NCBI RefSeq assembly: GCF_030128875.1
Contig: NZ_CP124620.1
Location: forward strand, 2,790,001-2,854,000
Origin: Stenotrophomonas sp. BIO128-Bstrain
GTDB taxonomy: Bacteria; Pseudomonadota; Gammaproteobacteria; Xanthomonadales; Xanthomonadaceae
Length of the DNA: 64,000 nt
Direction of reading: 5' to 3'
Of the stretch, positions 45,309 through 53,530 are shown one piece after another; the stretch's first letter is position 1, and every line of letters starts with the position of its first letter. The notes under the pieces were generated by a model, which saw nothing but the letters and a program-made list of their open reading frames with translations, was not told the origin of the DNA and did no database searches. The position numbers and the translations under genes are program-made.

Positions 45309-45344
45309 GGGCAGCGGTCCGGCAAGGGACCGCTGCCTTCTTTG
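45309..45344 (+). terminator. Terminator after the FepA-type receptor gene
   Basis: GGCAGCGGTCC (45310-45320), loop GGCAAG, GGACCGCTGCC (45327-45337), then TTCTTT. A second hairpin, GCGGCGT/ACGCCGC, lies at 45272-45294. Confidence 0.8.
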
Positions 45345-45350
45345 TCTACA

Positions 45351-45381
45351 AATTGCGAATCATTCTCATCAATGGTGTAAT
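45351..45381 (+). promoter_or_regulatory. Fur-boxed promoter of the PepSY-ApbE-reductase operon
   Basis: Fur-box text AATTGCGAATCATTCTCATC at 45351-45370 overlaps a promoter TTGCGA (45353-45358), 17 bases, TGTAAT (45376-45381). Because the box lies inside the apparent ORF start, the true start of the PepSY gene must be downstream. Confidence 0.75.
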
Positions 45382-45409
45382 TCGCCCCTCAGTACTCTCT
45401 CTTCCGACC

Positions 45410-46048
45410 GTGGCCACCAGCGCTCCCTCTTCCAGCGTGCAACAACAACGCCGCGGCTTCTGGCTGCGCACGCTGCACCAGTGGCACTGGATCAGCTCGG
45501 CGGTGTGCCTGATCGGCATGCTGCTGTTCGCCGCGACCGGCATCACCTTGAACCACGCCTCCCGGATCGAAGCCACGCCGGAGGTGGTCAGCCGTCAGCT
45601 GGAACTGCCTGCCGACCTGCTCGGCAAGCTGGGCGACCGCGCCGATGGAAAGGCACCGATCCCGCGCGTGGCCAGCCGCTGGCTGGATGCACAGCTCGGC
45701 ATCTCGATCGGGCGTCGCCCGGCCGAATGGTCCGATGGCGAAATCTATCTCTCCATGCCCAGCCCAGGCGCGGACGCATGGCTGAGCATCGACCGTGAAA
45801 CGGGCGAGGTGGAGTACGAATCCACCGCGCGTGGCTGGGTGTCCTATTTCAACGATCTGCACAAAGGGCGCAATGCCGGGCCTGCCTGGGGCTGGTTCCT
45901 GGATATCTTCGCCGTGGCCTGCCTGGTGTTCTGCATCACCGGCCTGTTCCTGCTGCACCTGCATGCCCGCCAGCGCCGCATGACCTGGCCGCTGGTCGGC
46001 CTGGGCCTGCTGATCCCGCTGCTGATCGCCCTGATCCTCATCCACTGA
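45410..46048 (+). CDS. PepSY-associated transmembrane protein (probable reductase membrane subunit)
   Basis: 212 residues if the GTG at 45410 is used; the TTG at 45353 lies in the Fur box. Three membrane helices: about 23-48 ([24 protein letters not shown] in part), about 157-182 and about 186-210. A periplasmic loop of some 110 residues with [25 protein letters not shown] strands forms the PepSY part. Histidines at helix ends (LHQWHW, NDLHKG, LHLHAR) could bind haem, as in PepSY-TM ferric reductases such as P. aeruginosa FpvG or PiuB. First gene of a five-gene iron-regulated unit. Confidence 0.85.
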   Translation: MATSAPSSSVQQQRRGFWLRTLHQWHWISSAVCLIGMLLFAATGITLNHASRIEATPEVVSRQLELPADLLGKLGDRADGKAPIPRVASRWLDAQLGISIGRRPAEWSDGEIYLSMPSPGADAWLSIDRETGEVEYESTARGWVSYFNDLHKGRNAGPAWGWFLDIFAVACLVFCITGLFLLHLHARQRRMTWPLVGLGLLIPLLIALILIH

Positions 46049-46071
46049 CCGTCCCCTTCCGGAGCCGCACC

Positions 46072-46590
46072 ATGCGCGTCACCCTGACCATCGCCCTGAG
46101 CGGCCTGCTGGCCACCTCGCCGGCCTATGCCACCACCCTGGACATCAATGTCGAGGTGCCCAAGCTCAACGTGGCCGAATACCACCGCCCCTATGTGGCC
46201 GTGTGGCTGGAAGGCGCCGACCAGAAGGTCGCCGCCAACCTGTCGGTCTGGTACCAGCAGACCGGCAACAGCGAGGGCCATGGCACCAAGTGGCTGCCCG
46301 ACCTGCGCCAGTGGTGGCGCAAGAGCGGCCGCACGCTGGAGGTGCCGGTGGACGGCGTGACCGGTCCGACCCGCCCGGTCGGCAAGCATGCGCTGTCGTT
46401 CAACGACAAGCAGCCGGCGCTCAAGGCACTCGCCCCGGGCAACTACACCCTCGTGGTGGAAGCGGTGCGCGAAGTCGGCGGCCGCGAACTGCTCAAGATC
46501 CCCTTCACCTGGCCGGTCACGGCCGCACAGACGGGCAAGGCCCAGGGCGCGACCGAACTCGGTCTGGTCACCCTGTCCGCCAAGCCCTGA
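46072..46590 (+). CDS. DUF2271 periplasmic protein (possible flavinylation substrate)
   Basis: 172 residues with signal peptide ([18 protein letters not shown]). DUF2271 text: [55 protein letters not shown]. Near the end, KAQGATELG places Gly-Ala-Thr (T161) where an S/T-G-A-T-type FMN attachment motif of ApbE substrates could be; the match is partial. The gene sits 23 bases after the PepSY gene and before DUF4198 and apbE, so a covalently bound flavin on this protein is plausible but unproven. Confidence 0.8.
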   Translation: MRVTLTIALSGLLATSPAYATTLDINVEVPKLNVAEYHRPYVAVWLEGADQKVAANLSVWYQQTGNSEGHGTKWLPDLRQWWRKSGRTLEVPVDGVTGPTRPVGKHALSFNDKQPALKALAPGNYTLVVEAVREVGGRELLKIPFTWPVTAAQTGKAQGATELGLVTLSAKP

Positions 46591-46615
46591 TACCCCATCC
46601 ACCTGGAGTTTTTCG

Positions 46616-47422
46616 ATGAAGCGCACGCTCGTCCTCGCCGCCGCCATGGCCGCCGCACTTCCGTTCTCCGCCCTGGCCCACAAGGCCTGGCTGCAGCCCT
46701 CGCAGACCGTGATCGCGGGCACCAACCCGTGGATCACCGTCGATGCGGCGGTCTCCAACGACCTGTTCTACTTCAACCACGTGCCGCTGCGCCTGGACAA
46801 CCTGGTCATCACCGCGCCCGACGGCAGCACCGTGCAGCCGCAGAACGCGGCGACCGGCAAGTTCCGCAGCGTGTTCGATGTCGAGCTGACCCAGCAGGGC
46901 ACCTACCGCCTGGCCACGATCAACAACGGCCTGTCGGCCAGCTGGGAAGAAGACGGCAAGCCCAAGCGCTGGCGCGGCACCCCGGCCACCTTCGCCACCG
47001 AAGTCCCGAAAAACGCGAGGAACCTGCAGGTCTCGCAGTCGGTCGGCCGCGTGGAGACCTTCGTCACCAACGGCACCCCGAACGACACCGCGCTCAAGCC
47101 GACCAACCAGGGCATCGAGATGATCGCGCTGGCCCACCCGAACGATCTGGTCGCCGGTGAAGCCGCACGCTTCCGCGTGCTGGTCGACGGCAAGCCGGCC
47201 GCCGGCCTGGACTTCGAGATCACCCGCGGCGGCACCCGTTACCGCAACGCACAGGAAGAGATCAAGGTCAGTACCGATGCCAAGGGCGAGTTCGCCGTCA
47301 CCTGGCCGGAAGCGGGCATGTACTGGCTGGAAACCGGCACCGAGGACAGCAAGACCTCGATCAAGGAAGCCAAGAAGCGTCGCCTGAGCTACGTGGCCAC
47401 GCTGGAAGTGCTGCCGGAGTAA
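46616..47422 (+). CDS. DUF4198 periplasmic protein
   Basis: 268 residues with a signal peptide ([19 protein letters not shown]). The mature protein begins [13 protein letters not shown], typical of the DUF4198 (nikM/cobalt-transport-associated) family, and ends with a Greek-key like domain ([37 protein letters not shown]). These domains appear in metal-uptake operons and may bind metal or substrate in the periplasm. It follows the DUF2271 gene by 25 bases. A hairpin with a short T-run lies after it. Confidence 0.85.
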   Translation: MKRTLVLAAAMAAALPFSALAHKAWLQPSQTVIAGTNPWITVDAAVSNDLFYFNHVPLRLDNLVITAPDGSTVQPQNAATGKFRSVFDVELTQQGTYRLATINNGLSASWEEDGKPKRWRGTPATFATEVPKNARNLQVSQSVGRVETFVTNGTPNDTALKPTNQGIEMIALAHPNDLVAGEAARFRVLVDGKPAAGLDFEITRGGTRYRNAQEEIKVSTDAKGEFAVTWPEAGMYWLETGTEDSKTSIKEAKKRRLSYVATLEVLPE

Positions 47423-47462
47423 CGGCATCCGGCGTGCCGTGCGCGCGCCGTCCTCCCCACCC

Positions 47463-47489
47463 GCCCCCGCCGACCTGACGGGGGCTTTT
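47463..47489 (+). terminator. Possible partial terminator inside the reductase operon
   Basis: GCCCCCG (47463-47469), 9-base loop, CGGGGGC (47479-47485) and TTTT. It could reduce apbE and reductase transcription relative to the first three genes. Confidence 0.5.
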
Positions 47490-47542
47490 CACCCGACGCA
47501 TTCCGGCCATCGGGCTTACCAAGGCCCGACCTGCCCACCCCC

Positions 47543-48523
47543 ATGACCAATCCGGATTTCGACATCGCCCACCTCGGTGGCCACACCATGGGCACCACCT
47601 GGCAGGTAAAACTGGCCGTGGCGCGCACCCGCGACCTGCACCCGTTGCATGCCGGCATCCAGGCGCAGCTCGATGCCATCGTGGCGCAGATGAGCACGTG
47701 GGAAGCCGACAGCGATATCGCGCGCTTCAACCGTGCCTCCGCCGGTGAATGGCAGGTGCTGCCGCCGTTGTTCGATACGGTGATGCAGTGTGCGCTGGAG
47801 ATCGCGCAGCGCAGCGGCGGCGCCTTCGATCCCACCGTGGGCCCGCTGGTGGCGCTGTGGGGGTTCGGGGCGCAGGCGCAGGCCCGGCGGATTCCCGATG
47901 CCGACACGCTGGCGGCAACGCGCGCGCGCTGTGGCTGGGAACGCCTGCAGTGGCAGCCCGGTCGCCTGCTGCAACCCGGCGGACTGGCACTGGATCTGTC
48001 GGCGATCGCCAAGGGCTTTGGTGTCGATCAGGTCAGCGCGTGGCTGCGCCAGAACGGGGTACACGCCGCATTGGTGGAGGTCGGCGGCGAGCTGCACGGG
48101 TTTGGGCACAAGCCCGATGGCCAGCCGTGGCGCGTGCTGGTGGAATCGGCACCGGAGGAAGACGCGCAGGCCACCTACCCGCCACGCGTGCTGGCACTGA
48201 CGGACCGCGCGGTCGCCACCTCCGGTGATCGCTGGCACCACTTCGAGCAGAGCGGCGAGCAGTTCAGCCACACGCTGGATCCGCGCATCGGTGCGCCGGT
48301 CACGCGCGCTGCGGCGGCCGTCACCGTGGTTGCCGACAGCGCCATGCAGGCCGACGCCTGGGCCACGGCGCTGACCGTGATGGGCAGGGACGAGGGCATG
48401 GCATTTGCGCGCACCCATGCGCTGGCCGCACGCTTTGTCGGCCGTGGCGCGCACGGTAGCGAGGAATCCATGAGTCCTGCATTCGAGCAGTTGCTTGCCG
48501 ACGATCGCGTGGGCGCGGCATGA
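47543..48523 (+). CDS. apbE: FAD:protein FMN transferase (ApbE)
   Basis: 326 residues. ApbE motifs: HTMGTTWQVKL near the N-terminus, GGAFDPTVGPLVALWGFG, LDLSAIAKGFGVDQVSAWL and HTLDPRIGAPVT, with the acidic and Thr residues that bind FAD and Mg. There is no clear signal peptide in the chosen start, so it may act in the cytoplasm or start upstream is missed. ApbE transfers FMN to a Thr of client proteins; here the clients are most likely products of its own operon. ATGA overlap with the next gene. Confidence 0.93.
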   Translation: MTNPDFDIAHLGGHTMGTTWQVKLAVARTRDLHPLHAGIQAQLDAIVAQMSTWEADSDIARFNRASAGEWQVLPPLFDTVMQCALEIAQRSGGAFDPTVGPLVALWGFGAQAQARRIPDADTLAATRARCGWERLQWQPGRLLQPGGLALDLSAIAKGFGVDQVSAWLRQNGVHAALVEVGGELHGFGHKPDGQPWRVLVESAPEEDAQATYPPRVLALTDRAVATSGDRWHHFEQSGEQFSHTLDPRIGAPVTRAAAAVTVVADSAMQADAWATALTVMGRDEGMAFARTHALAARFVGRGAHGSEESMSPAFEQLLADDRVGAA

Positions 48524-50133
48524 GCCTGCGCCCCTCGCGTGCGTGGTTGGGCAACCTGATGGTGATGGTGCTGCTGGGCGTCATTGCCTGGGCGCTGCTG
48601 CGCCTGCATCTGGGCGACGCCTGGTGGCCAGCCGCACCGTTGGCCGCGCACTGGCGCTGGGCAGCGGGCAGCCTGGTGCTCTATGCCGCGTTCTGCACCC
48701 TGATCTGGTGGCGTGGACGACCGCGGCAGGCGCGCGTGGCCGACAACGGACCCGCACCGATCCTGCTGGTCTGGGCCAGCCAGACCGGCTTCGCACAGCA
48801 GCTGTGCGACCGCAGCGCAGAGGCATTGCGCGCTGCCGGGCTGCCAGTGCGCATCCGTGCGCTGCATGCGGTGACGGCCGAGCTTTTGCAGCGCAGCGCG
48901 CAGGTGCTGTTCGTGGTCAGCACCACCGGCGAGGGCGATGCACCGGATCATGCCCTGCCCTTCCTGCGCAAGGTGATGCCGCAGGCGCCCGCACTGCCCC
49001 ACCTGCAGTACGGCGTGCTGGCCCTGGGCGATCGCAGCTATGGCCATTTCTGCGCCTTCGGCCACCAGCTCGACGCGTGGCTGCGCCAGCGTGGTGCGCA
49101 CCCGCTGTTCGACACGGTTGAAGTGGACAATGCCGATCCCGGTGCGCTGCGCCACTGGCAGCAGCTGCTCGGCCAGCTCGGCGGCGAAGCCACCGACCTG
49201 CCGGACTGGACGCCGGCCGAGTATCTGCCCTGGCAACTGCAGGCGCGGCATCTGGAAAATCCGGGCAGCCCGGGCGCACCGACCTACCGGATCACCCTGG
49301 TGCCTGCCGATGGCACCCTGCCGGTCTGGCAGGCCGGCGACGTGGTCGAGATCGGGCCGCAGCATGCACCGGCGGACGTCGAAGCCTGGCTGCGCAAGAC
49401 GCCGTGGGCGGGCGACACATTCATCGATGGGCAGACGCTGCGTGCGCACCTTTCGCACGCGCATCTGCCCGGTGCAGAGGAGATGGCGGCGCTTGCCGAT
49501 CCAGATGCCGTGGTCGCCGCGTTGCGTCCCCTGCCGCACCGGGAATACTCCATCGCCACCCTGCCCGCCGAAGGCCAGGTGCAGCTGCTGCTGCGCCGCC
49601 AGCTGCGGCCCGATGGCACGCCGGGCCTGGGCAGTGGCTGGCTGTGCGATCACGCTGCGCTCGATGGGCGCATCGATCTGCGCTTCCGCAGCAACCCCAA
49701 CTTCCATGGTGTGGCGGCGGCAACGCCGCTGATCCTGATCGGCAACGGCACCGGCATCGCCGGCCTGCGCGCGCACCTGCGCGAGCGGATCAGCGCCGGC
49801 GCGCGCCGCAACTGGCTGCTGTTCGGCGAGCGTACGGCCGCGCACGATTTCTTCTTCGGCGACGACCTGCGCGCCTGGCAGCGCGACGGCTGGATCGCAC
49901 GGCTGGATACGGTGTTCAGTCGCGACGGTGGTGAGCATCACTACGTGCAGGACCGGCTGCAGGCGCAGATCCACACGCTGCAGCAGTGGGTGCACGACGG
50001 TGCCACGATCCTGGTCTGCGGCAGCCTGCAGGGCATGGCACCGGCGGTGGATGCGGTGATCGAGCAGGCGCTGGGCCGCGACGGTAAAGAAGCGCTGATC
50101 GTGGCCGGGCGCTACCGGCGCGACGTGTACTGA
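48520..50133 (+). CDS. Membrane-anchored flavodoxin/FAD/NADPH reductase (PiuB/CysJ-like)
   Basis: 537 residues. Two N-terminal membrane helices (about 9-28 and 42-61), then a flavodoxin domain (WASQTGFAQQLCD, STTGEGDAPDHALPF, GDRSYGHFCAFGHQLD), an FAD-binding barrel (REYSIATLP) and an NADPH domain (LIGNGTGIAGLRAHL, CGSLQGMAPAVDAVIEQAL). Thus NADPH, FAD and FMN can pass electrons in series, as in sulfite reductase alpha-subunit. In P. aeruginosa PiuB a PepSY part is fused to such a domain; here the two are split over the ends of one operon. It likely supplies electrons to the PepSY membrane protein for ferric reduction. Confidence 0.88.
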   Translation: MSLRPSRAWLGNLMVMVLLGVIAWALLRLHLGDAWWPAAPLAAHWRWAAGSLVLYAAFCTLIWWRGRPRQARVADNGPAPILLVWASQTGFAQQLCDRSAEALRAAGLPVRIRALHAVTAELLQRSAQVLFVVSTTGEGDAPDHALPFLRKVMPQAPALPHLQYGVLALGDRSYGHFCAFGHQLDAWLRQRGAHPLFDTVEVDNADPGALRHWQQLLGQLGGEATDLPDWTPAEYLPWQLQARHLENPGSPGAPTYRITLVPADGTLPVWQAGDVVEIGPQHAPADVEAWLRKTPWAGDTFIDGQTLRAHLSHAHLPGAEEMAALADPDAVVAALRPLPHREYSIATLPAEGQVQLLLRRQLRPDGTPGLGSGWLCDHAALDGRIDLRFRSNPNFHGVAAATPLILIGNGTGIAGLRAHLRERISAGARRNWLLFGERTAAHDFFFGDDLRAWQRDGWIARLDTVFSRDGGEHHYVQDRLQAQIHTLQQWVHDGATILVCGSLQGMAPAVDAVIEQALGRDGKEALIVAGRYRRDVY

Positions 50134-50149
50134 GAAGTGCCTCCAGGCC

Positions 50150-50761
50150 TCAGGCGTTGCGGCCCACCGCACTCACGCGGATCGCCAGCAACTCGCCGCC
50201 GCCGTGCAACGCAAACCGGCGGCGCTCGCCGGCAGCCAACCAGGCGGTATCACCGGCGGCCAGCGGTGCCAACAACGGCTCCCCGTCAAATTCGGCCTGG
50301 CCGGCCAGCAGATGGATCGCCCAGGCCGCCTCGGGTTCGGTGAAAAAGAACATGCTGCCGACCAATGGCCGATGCAGCAGCTCGGCCTGGACCGCATCGC
50401 GCCGCCACATCAGATTGAAATCGTGGGTCACCCCGTCGACCAGTTCGCCGGTCACCTGCGCTTCGCCGGCAAACCGCAGCCGGTCGTGCGGCGGCATCAG
50501 CGTGTGCAGCGCGCCATCGTCGAAACGCAAGCGCAGGCCCTCGCCACGCAGCAGCACCAGTTCGCGCTCGATGCCCGGAAACGCCGAGAACGCGGCGTCC
50601 TGCTCGATCTCGGCGATCGACAGGCGCACCTGCCAATCGTCGTTGTCGGGCACGCGCAGGATTTCGCGGGTCCAGCCCAGGCCATTGCGCCAGCGTTCGC
50701 GGCGGTACTCGAAAGCGGGAATGACGCGGCTGGCCGCGCTCAGGACGGTATCGGGGGACAT
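50150..50761 (-). CDS. HutD/Ves-family protein
   Basis: 203 residues with the bicupin HutD/Ves pattern: RRERWRNGLGWTREI at the start, WQVRLSIAEIEQDAAFSAFPGIERELVLL, and DFNLMWRRDAVQAEL in the middle. HutD is linked to histidine degradation genes in pseudomonads and Ves to cold growth in E. coli; no hut genes are seen here. Convergent with the reductase gene, 16 bases apart. Confidence 0.85.
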   Translation of the reverse strand: MSPDTVLSAASRVIPAFEYRRERWRNGLGWTREILRVPDNDDWQVRLSIAEIEQDAAFSAFPGIERELVLLRGEGLRLRFDDGALHTLMPPHDRLRFAGEAQVTGELVDGVTHDFNLMWRRDAVQAELLHRPLVGSMFFFTEPEAAWAIHLLAGQAEFDGEPLLAPLAAGDTAWLAAGERRRFALHGGGELLAIRVSAVGRNA

Positions 50762-50797
50762 GGCCCTAGTGTGCCTGAGCCGAGGTGGGCAGTCCTG

Positions 50798-51505
50798 TCA
50801 GGACATACCGCCGCAATCGGGTTCCAGCAGCCGCGAACGCGCCAGCCAGTCCTTGTCCGGGTAGTACGCGAACACCATCGTGCCGCCGCGCAGGCTGTCG
50901 ATCAGCGGCCGCGCCACCGACAACCGCACCGCCGGGCAGCCCAGGCTGCGGCCCAGGCGACCCTGCAGCCGTGCGATCGCCGGGTTCACGTACGGCGCGC
51001 CGTGGATGACGATCGCGCGGTCGCGGGCATGGTCGTTGAAGCCGGGTTCCAGCCCTTCCAGCCGCAGCGAATAGCCGTTGCCGCCCATATAGGTTTCCTT
51101 GGCCGTGAACGCGCCGAGGCTGGACATGAAGCTGCCGTCCTTGTTGGAGAAATGCTGGGTGCGGTTGTCACCGCTGTTGCGCCCATGCGCAACCCACTCC
51201 TCGAACAGCAGCCGCTGGCGGGTCAGATCGAAAATCCACATGCGCGGTTCGGTCGACGGCCGCGAGTAATCGATCACGCTCAACTTGCCCGGGTCGACGC
51301 CGAGCTCCGGCCGGCGCAACGCACAGCGCATCGCGCGCGCCGCCAGCTGCAGCACGTGCTTGTCCGCCGCAGGGGCGGCCTTGGCCAGCATCTCGGCCAT
51401 CTGCACCGGGCTGCCGGTCGGCGCCGGCGCAGGGCTGGCCGCGCCCGCCGTGGCGGACGCGATCAGGCCACAGAACGCAGCAGGCAGCAATTTCACAACG
51501 GGCAT
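50798..51505 (-). CDS. Murein L,D-transpeptidase catalytic-domain protein (YkuD_2 family)
   Basis: 235 residues with a signal peptide (LLPAAFCGLIASATAGAA). The catalytic part shows IVIHGAPYVNPAI with the conserved His and GRSLGCPAVRLSV with the catalytic Cys, the pattern of the short YkuD_2 family (about 200 residues). Such proteins modify or anchor peptidoglycan in the periplasm; activity of this branch is little tested. The start at 51505 precedes the signal peptide. It lies just downstream of a second L,D-transpeptidase on the same strand. Confidence 0.82.
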   Translation of the reverse strand: MPVVKLLPAAFCGLIASATAGAASPAPAPTGSPVQMAEMLAKAAPAADKHVLQLAARAMRCALRRPELGVDPGKLSVIDYSRPSTEPRMWIFDLTRQRLLFEEWVAHGRNSGDNRTQHFSNKDGSFMSSLGAFTAKETYMGGNGYSLRLEGLEPGFNDHARDRAIVIHGAPYVNPAIARLQGRLGRSLGCPAVRLSVARPLIDSLRGGTMVFAYYPDKDWLARSRLLEPDCGGMS

Positions 51506-51532
51506 GGGCAGCTCACCAGGCGGAGGCAACCC

Positions 51533-52603
51533 TTACAAAGTGGACCCACCGGCGTCGGATTCCAAGACAGGCTGCAGGTTCTGTTCATCGGCCACCGGGC
51601 GTACCGCCGGCAGGCTGGTCACCAGCAGCGTGGTGCCGGGCACCAGCACGCTGTACAGCTGTTCGGCGAATTCCGGCGGCAGCGCCATCGGCAGGCTGGG
51701 CGTGGCGAGCAGGTCCGGGGTCGCATTGGCGGCGGTCTGGCCCAGCAGCGGATACGCGGTCCAGCGGTGCAGCGGGCGGTGCGGATCCAGCGGGCTGGGG
51801 TTGTCCTGGTAGCCCTGGCCCATCACGAACAGGGTGGTCCCCTCGAAGGCCGGCAGCGCCTTGGCTTCCAGCCGCGACTCGCCGATCAGCACGCCATCGC
51901 GCAGCACGTACAGGCGCTGGTCGTGCAGGCTGACCAGGATGCCGACCTGGCCGGCCGGTGCGGCCGCATCGTTCCAGTAGTGCGCGGGTGCGTCGGTGCT
52001 CTCCACCAACGGCTTGCCGGTGCTGCTGACCGGGGCCAGCACGGCCGGATAGGCCAGCGTCATCGGCGCGCTCTTGGCATCGGCCACCACCACGGTATCG
52101 CCGCGATGGGTCTCGCCGAACAGCTTCTGCGCGAACGCCTGCGGCAACCGCACGCAGCCGTGCGAAGCCGGATGCCCGGGCAGGCTGCCGCCGTGCAGCG
52201 CGATGCCGTCCCAGGTCAGGCGCTGCATGTATGGCATCGGCGCGCTGTTGTAGAGGTTGGACTTGTGGTCCTTGTCCTTCTGCAGGATCGTGAACACACC
52301 GGTCGGGGTTTCGTGCCCGGCCTTGCCCGAGCTGATCGTGCTCATGCCGATCGCGATGCCGCTGCGGTACACGTAAGCGCGCTGCTCATCGAGGCTGACC
52401 ACCAGCACGATCGGGCCGGACGGGGAGATCTCCGGATGCCAGAGGAACTCGCCGGGCTTGAGATCGGTGGGGCCGCGCGGGGCCTCGGTCGTCCTGCTGG
52501 CCGTCGGCGCAGTGTTGGCGGCCGTGGCGGGAAGCATCCCGGTCGCCAACAGCGTTCCGAGCGCCAGACTCAACAGCGTGCTGCGTACTGCCATGTCGTG
52601 CAT
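51533..52603 (-). CDS. L,D-transpeptidase (YkuD domain), periplasmic
   Basis: 356 residues from MHDMAVRSTLLSLALG (the second ATG at 52594 is equally possible) with a signal peptide. The YkuD active site is intact: HGGSLPGHPASHGCVRLP with His and nucleophile Cys. N-terminal to it is GPIVLVVSLDEQRAYVYRSG, and a C-terminal repeat of that strand pattern (GQVGILVSLHDQRLYVLRDG), so two related sandwich halves flank the catalytic domain. It forms 3-3 cross-links or attaches proteins to the wall. It is followed after 27 bases by the YkuD_2 gene. Confidence 0.88.
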   Translation of the reverse strand: MHDMAVRSTLLSLALGTLLATGMLPATAANTAPTASRTTEAPRGPTDLKPGEFLWHPEISPSGPIVLVVSLDEQRAYVYRSGIAIGMSTISSGKAGHETPTGVFTILQKDKDHKSNLYNSAPMPYMQRLTWDGIALHGGSLPGHPASHGCVRLPQAFAQKLFGETHRGDTVVVADAKSAPMTLAYPAVLAPVSSTGKPLVESTDAPAHYWNDAAAPAGQVGILVSLHDQRLYVLRDGVLIGESRLEAKALPAFEGTTLFVMGQGYQDNPSPLDPHRPLHRWTAYPLLGQTAANATPDLLATPSLPMALPPEFAEQLYSVLVPGTTLLVTSLPAVRPVADEQNLQPVLESDAGGSTL

Positions 52604-53002
52604 CCATTCGAAGAGATGCCGCCACGCTACACGAAGTGCCGCCAAGCGTTCGCGAAAACCACGGGCGGCCACGCGTCGTATTTCGTTCGCCCCAAACAGT
52701 AATTGCCCGGCCACACCTCCGTGTGCAGACCGGGCAATCGATACATCCTTGTCGGCATCCCGCCTTCCCCCTGTGCGTCCTGCGCAGTCTGGGTGCCGGC
52801 CATGCTCCGTGCACTCGGCCGTATATGCTTCCGCCATCTCAGCCCTTCCCGGGGTCTGGATGCCACCGTCCTGGTGGGTCCGCGCCGCTCCTTCCGCGCC
52901 GCCTCCGTGCGTGCCGCCTCCCTGCAGCGGTCGGTGCCACCGCGGCATCCTGCCGTGGCAGCCAGTGACCGGCGTCCTGCCCGTCCCGACGTGTCCTGTT
53001 GT
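52604..53002. other. 399-base gap between comEA-like and L,D-transpeptidase genes
   Basis: Contains a perfect 9-bp stem ATTGCCCGG/CCGGGCAAT (52702-52738) with an inner CACAC/GTGTG stem, inside a possible 43-residue minus-strand ORF (52627-52758, ATG at 52758 behind a GGGGGAAGG site). Apart from this, nothing was recognised; a promoter for the transpeptidase must lie near the left end. Confidence 0.5.
52627..52758 (-). CDS. Possible 43-residue peptide
   Basis: Starts MPTRMYRLPGLHTEVWPGNY behind a GGGGGAAGGCGGG-type ribosome site and ends AWRHFV. It is rich in aromatic residues and has no signal or membrane segment. The strong hairpin at 52702-52738 lies within it, so it could equally be a structured leader RNA of the transpeptidase gene. 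No family recognised. Confidence 0.2.
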   Translation of the reverse strand: MPTRMYRLPGLHTEVWPGNYCLGRTKYDAWPPVVFANAWRHFV

Positions 53003-53332
53003 TCAGCGCCTTGGTACGGTGGCCGGCGCTGCCCTCCTGGGCGGTGCCTGGACCGGCGCCTGCCTGGCCCCGGTGGTCATCCGTTGTCGATTCCGTTCGA
53101 CGGTAGCTGTCCCTATCCCCTTCACCCGCGCCAGATCCTCGACGCGTTCAAAAGGGCCGTGTTGTCGCCGGTATGCGACGATCGCTTCGGCCTTCATCGG
53201 GCCCACGTTCGCCAATCCCTGCTGCAGCGTCGACGCATCCGCCGTATTGATGTTGATCCGATCGGCCGCGAAGGCCATTCCGCTCAACAGCAGTCCCAGC
53301 ACCAGCGCCCTGCACGAAAACCAAGGTCCCAC
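53003..53332 (-). CDS. ComEA-family helix-hairpin-helix DNA-binding protein
   Basis: 109 residues from the GTG at 53332, chosen for the GGAG site seven bases before it and for the signal peptide it opens (CRALVLGLLLSGMAFAAD). The mature protein is a double HhH domain: RININTADASTLQQGLANVGPMKA and GPFERVEDLARVKGIGTATVERNR. ComEA proteins bind incoming DNA in the periplasm during natural transformation. The C-terminal tail is Arg/Pro/Ala-rich. Longer frame to 53437 is not needed. Confidence 0.85.
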   Translation of the reverse strand: MGPWFSCRALVLGLLLSGMAFAADRININTADASTLQQGLANVGPMKAEAIVAYRRQHGPFERVEDLARVKGIGTATVERNRQRMTTGARQAPVQAPPRRAAPATVPRR

Positions 53333-53530
53333 TGTGTAGCTCCGTGTGGCTCGGAACCGGCCCCTGCCGGCAATCCTGTCGAAGGTTCCAGCGTCCCTCG
53401 CCACATACACACAGCCTATCGTCCACGGCGCCTTCACACAGCAGGCGTAACACCCGACGTGATGTAGGGAAATACCTACCCCAGCGCAGGCGTAGAATGG
53501 ACGGACTTGTCAAAGCATTCCGGAGTTCAG

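Noticed and set aside
50204..52702. Plus-strand 832-codon frame
   Set aside because: Antisense of the HutD-like and both L,D-transpeptidase genes, which have intact catalytic motifs.
52703..53467. Plus-strand frame of 254 codons
   Set aside because: Covers a gap and the antisense of comEA; no ribosome site, Pro/Arg/Ser-rich composition.
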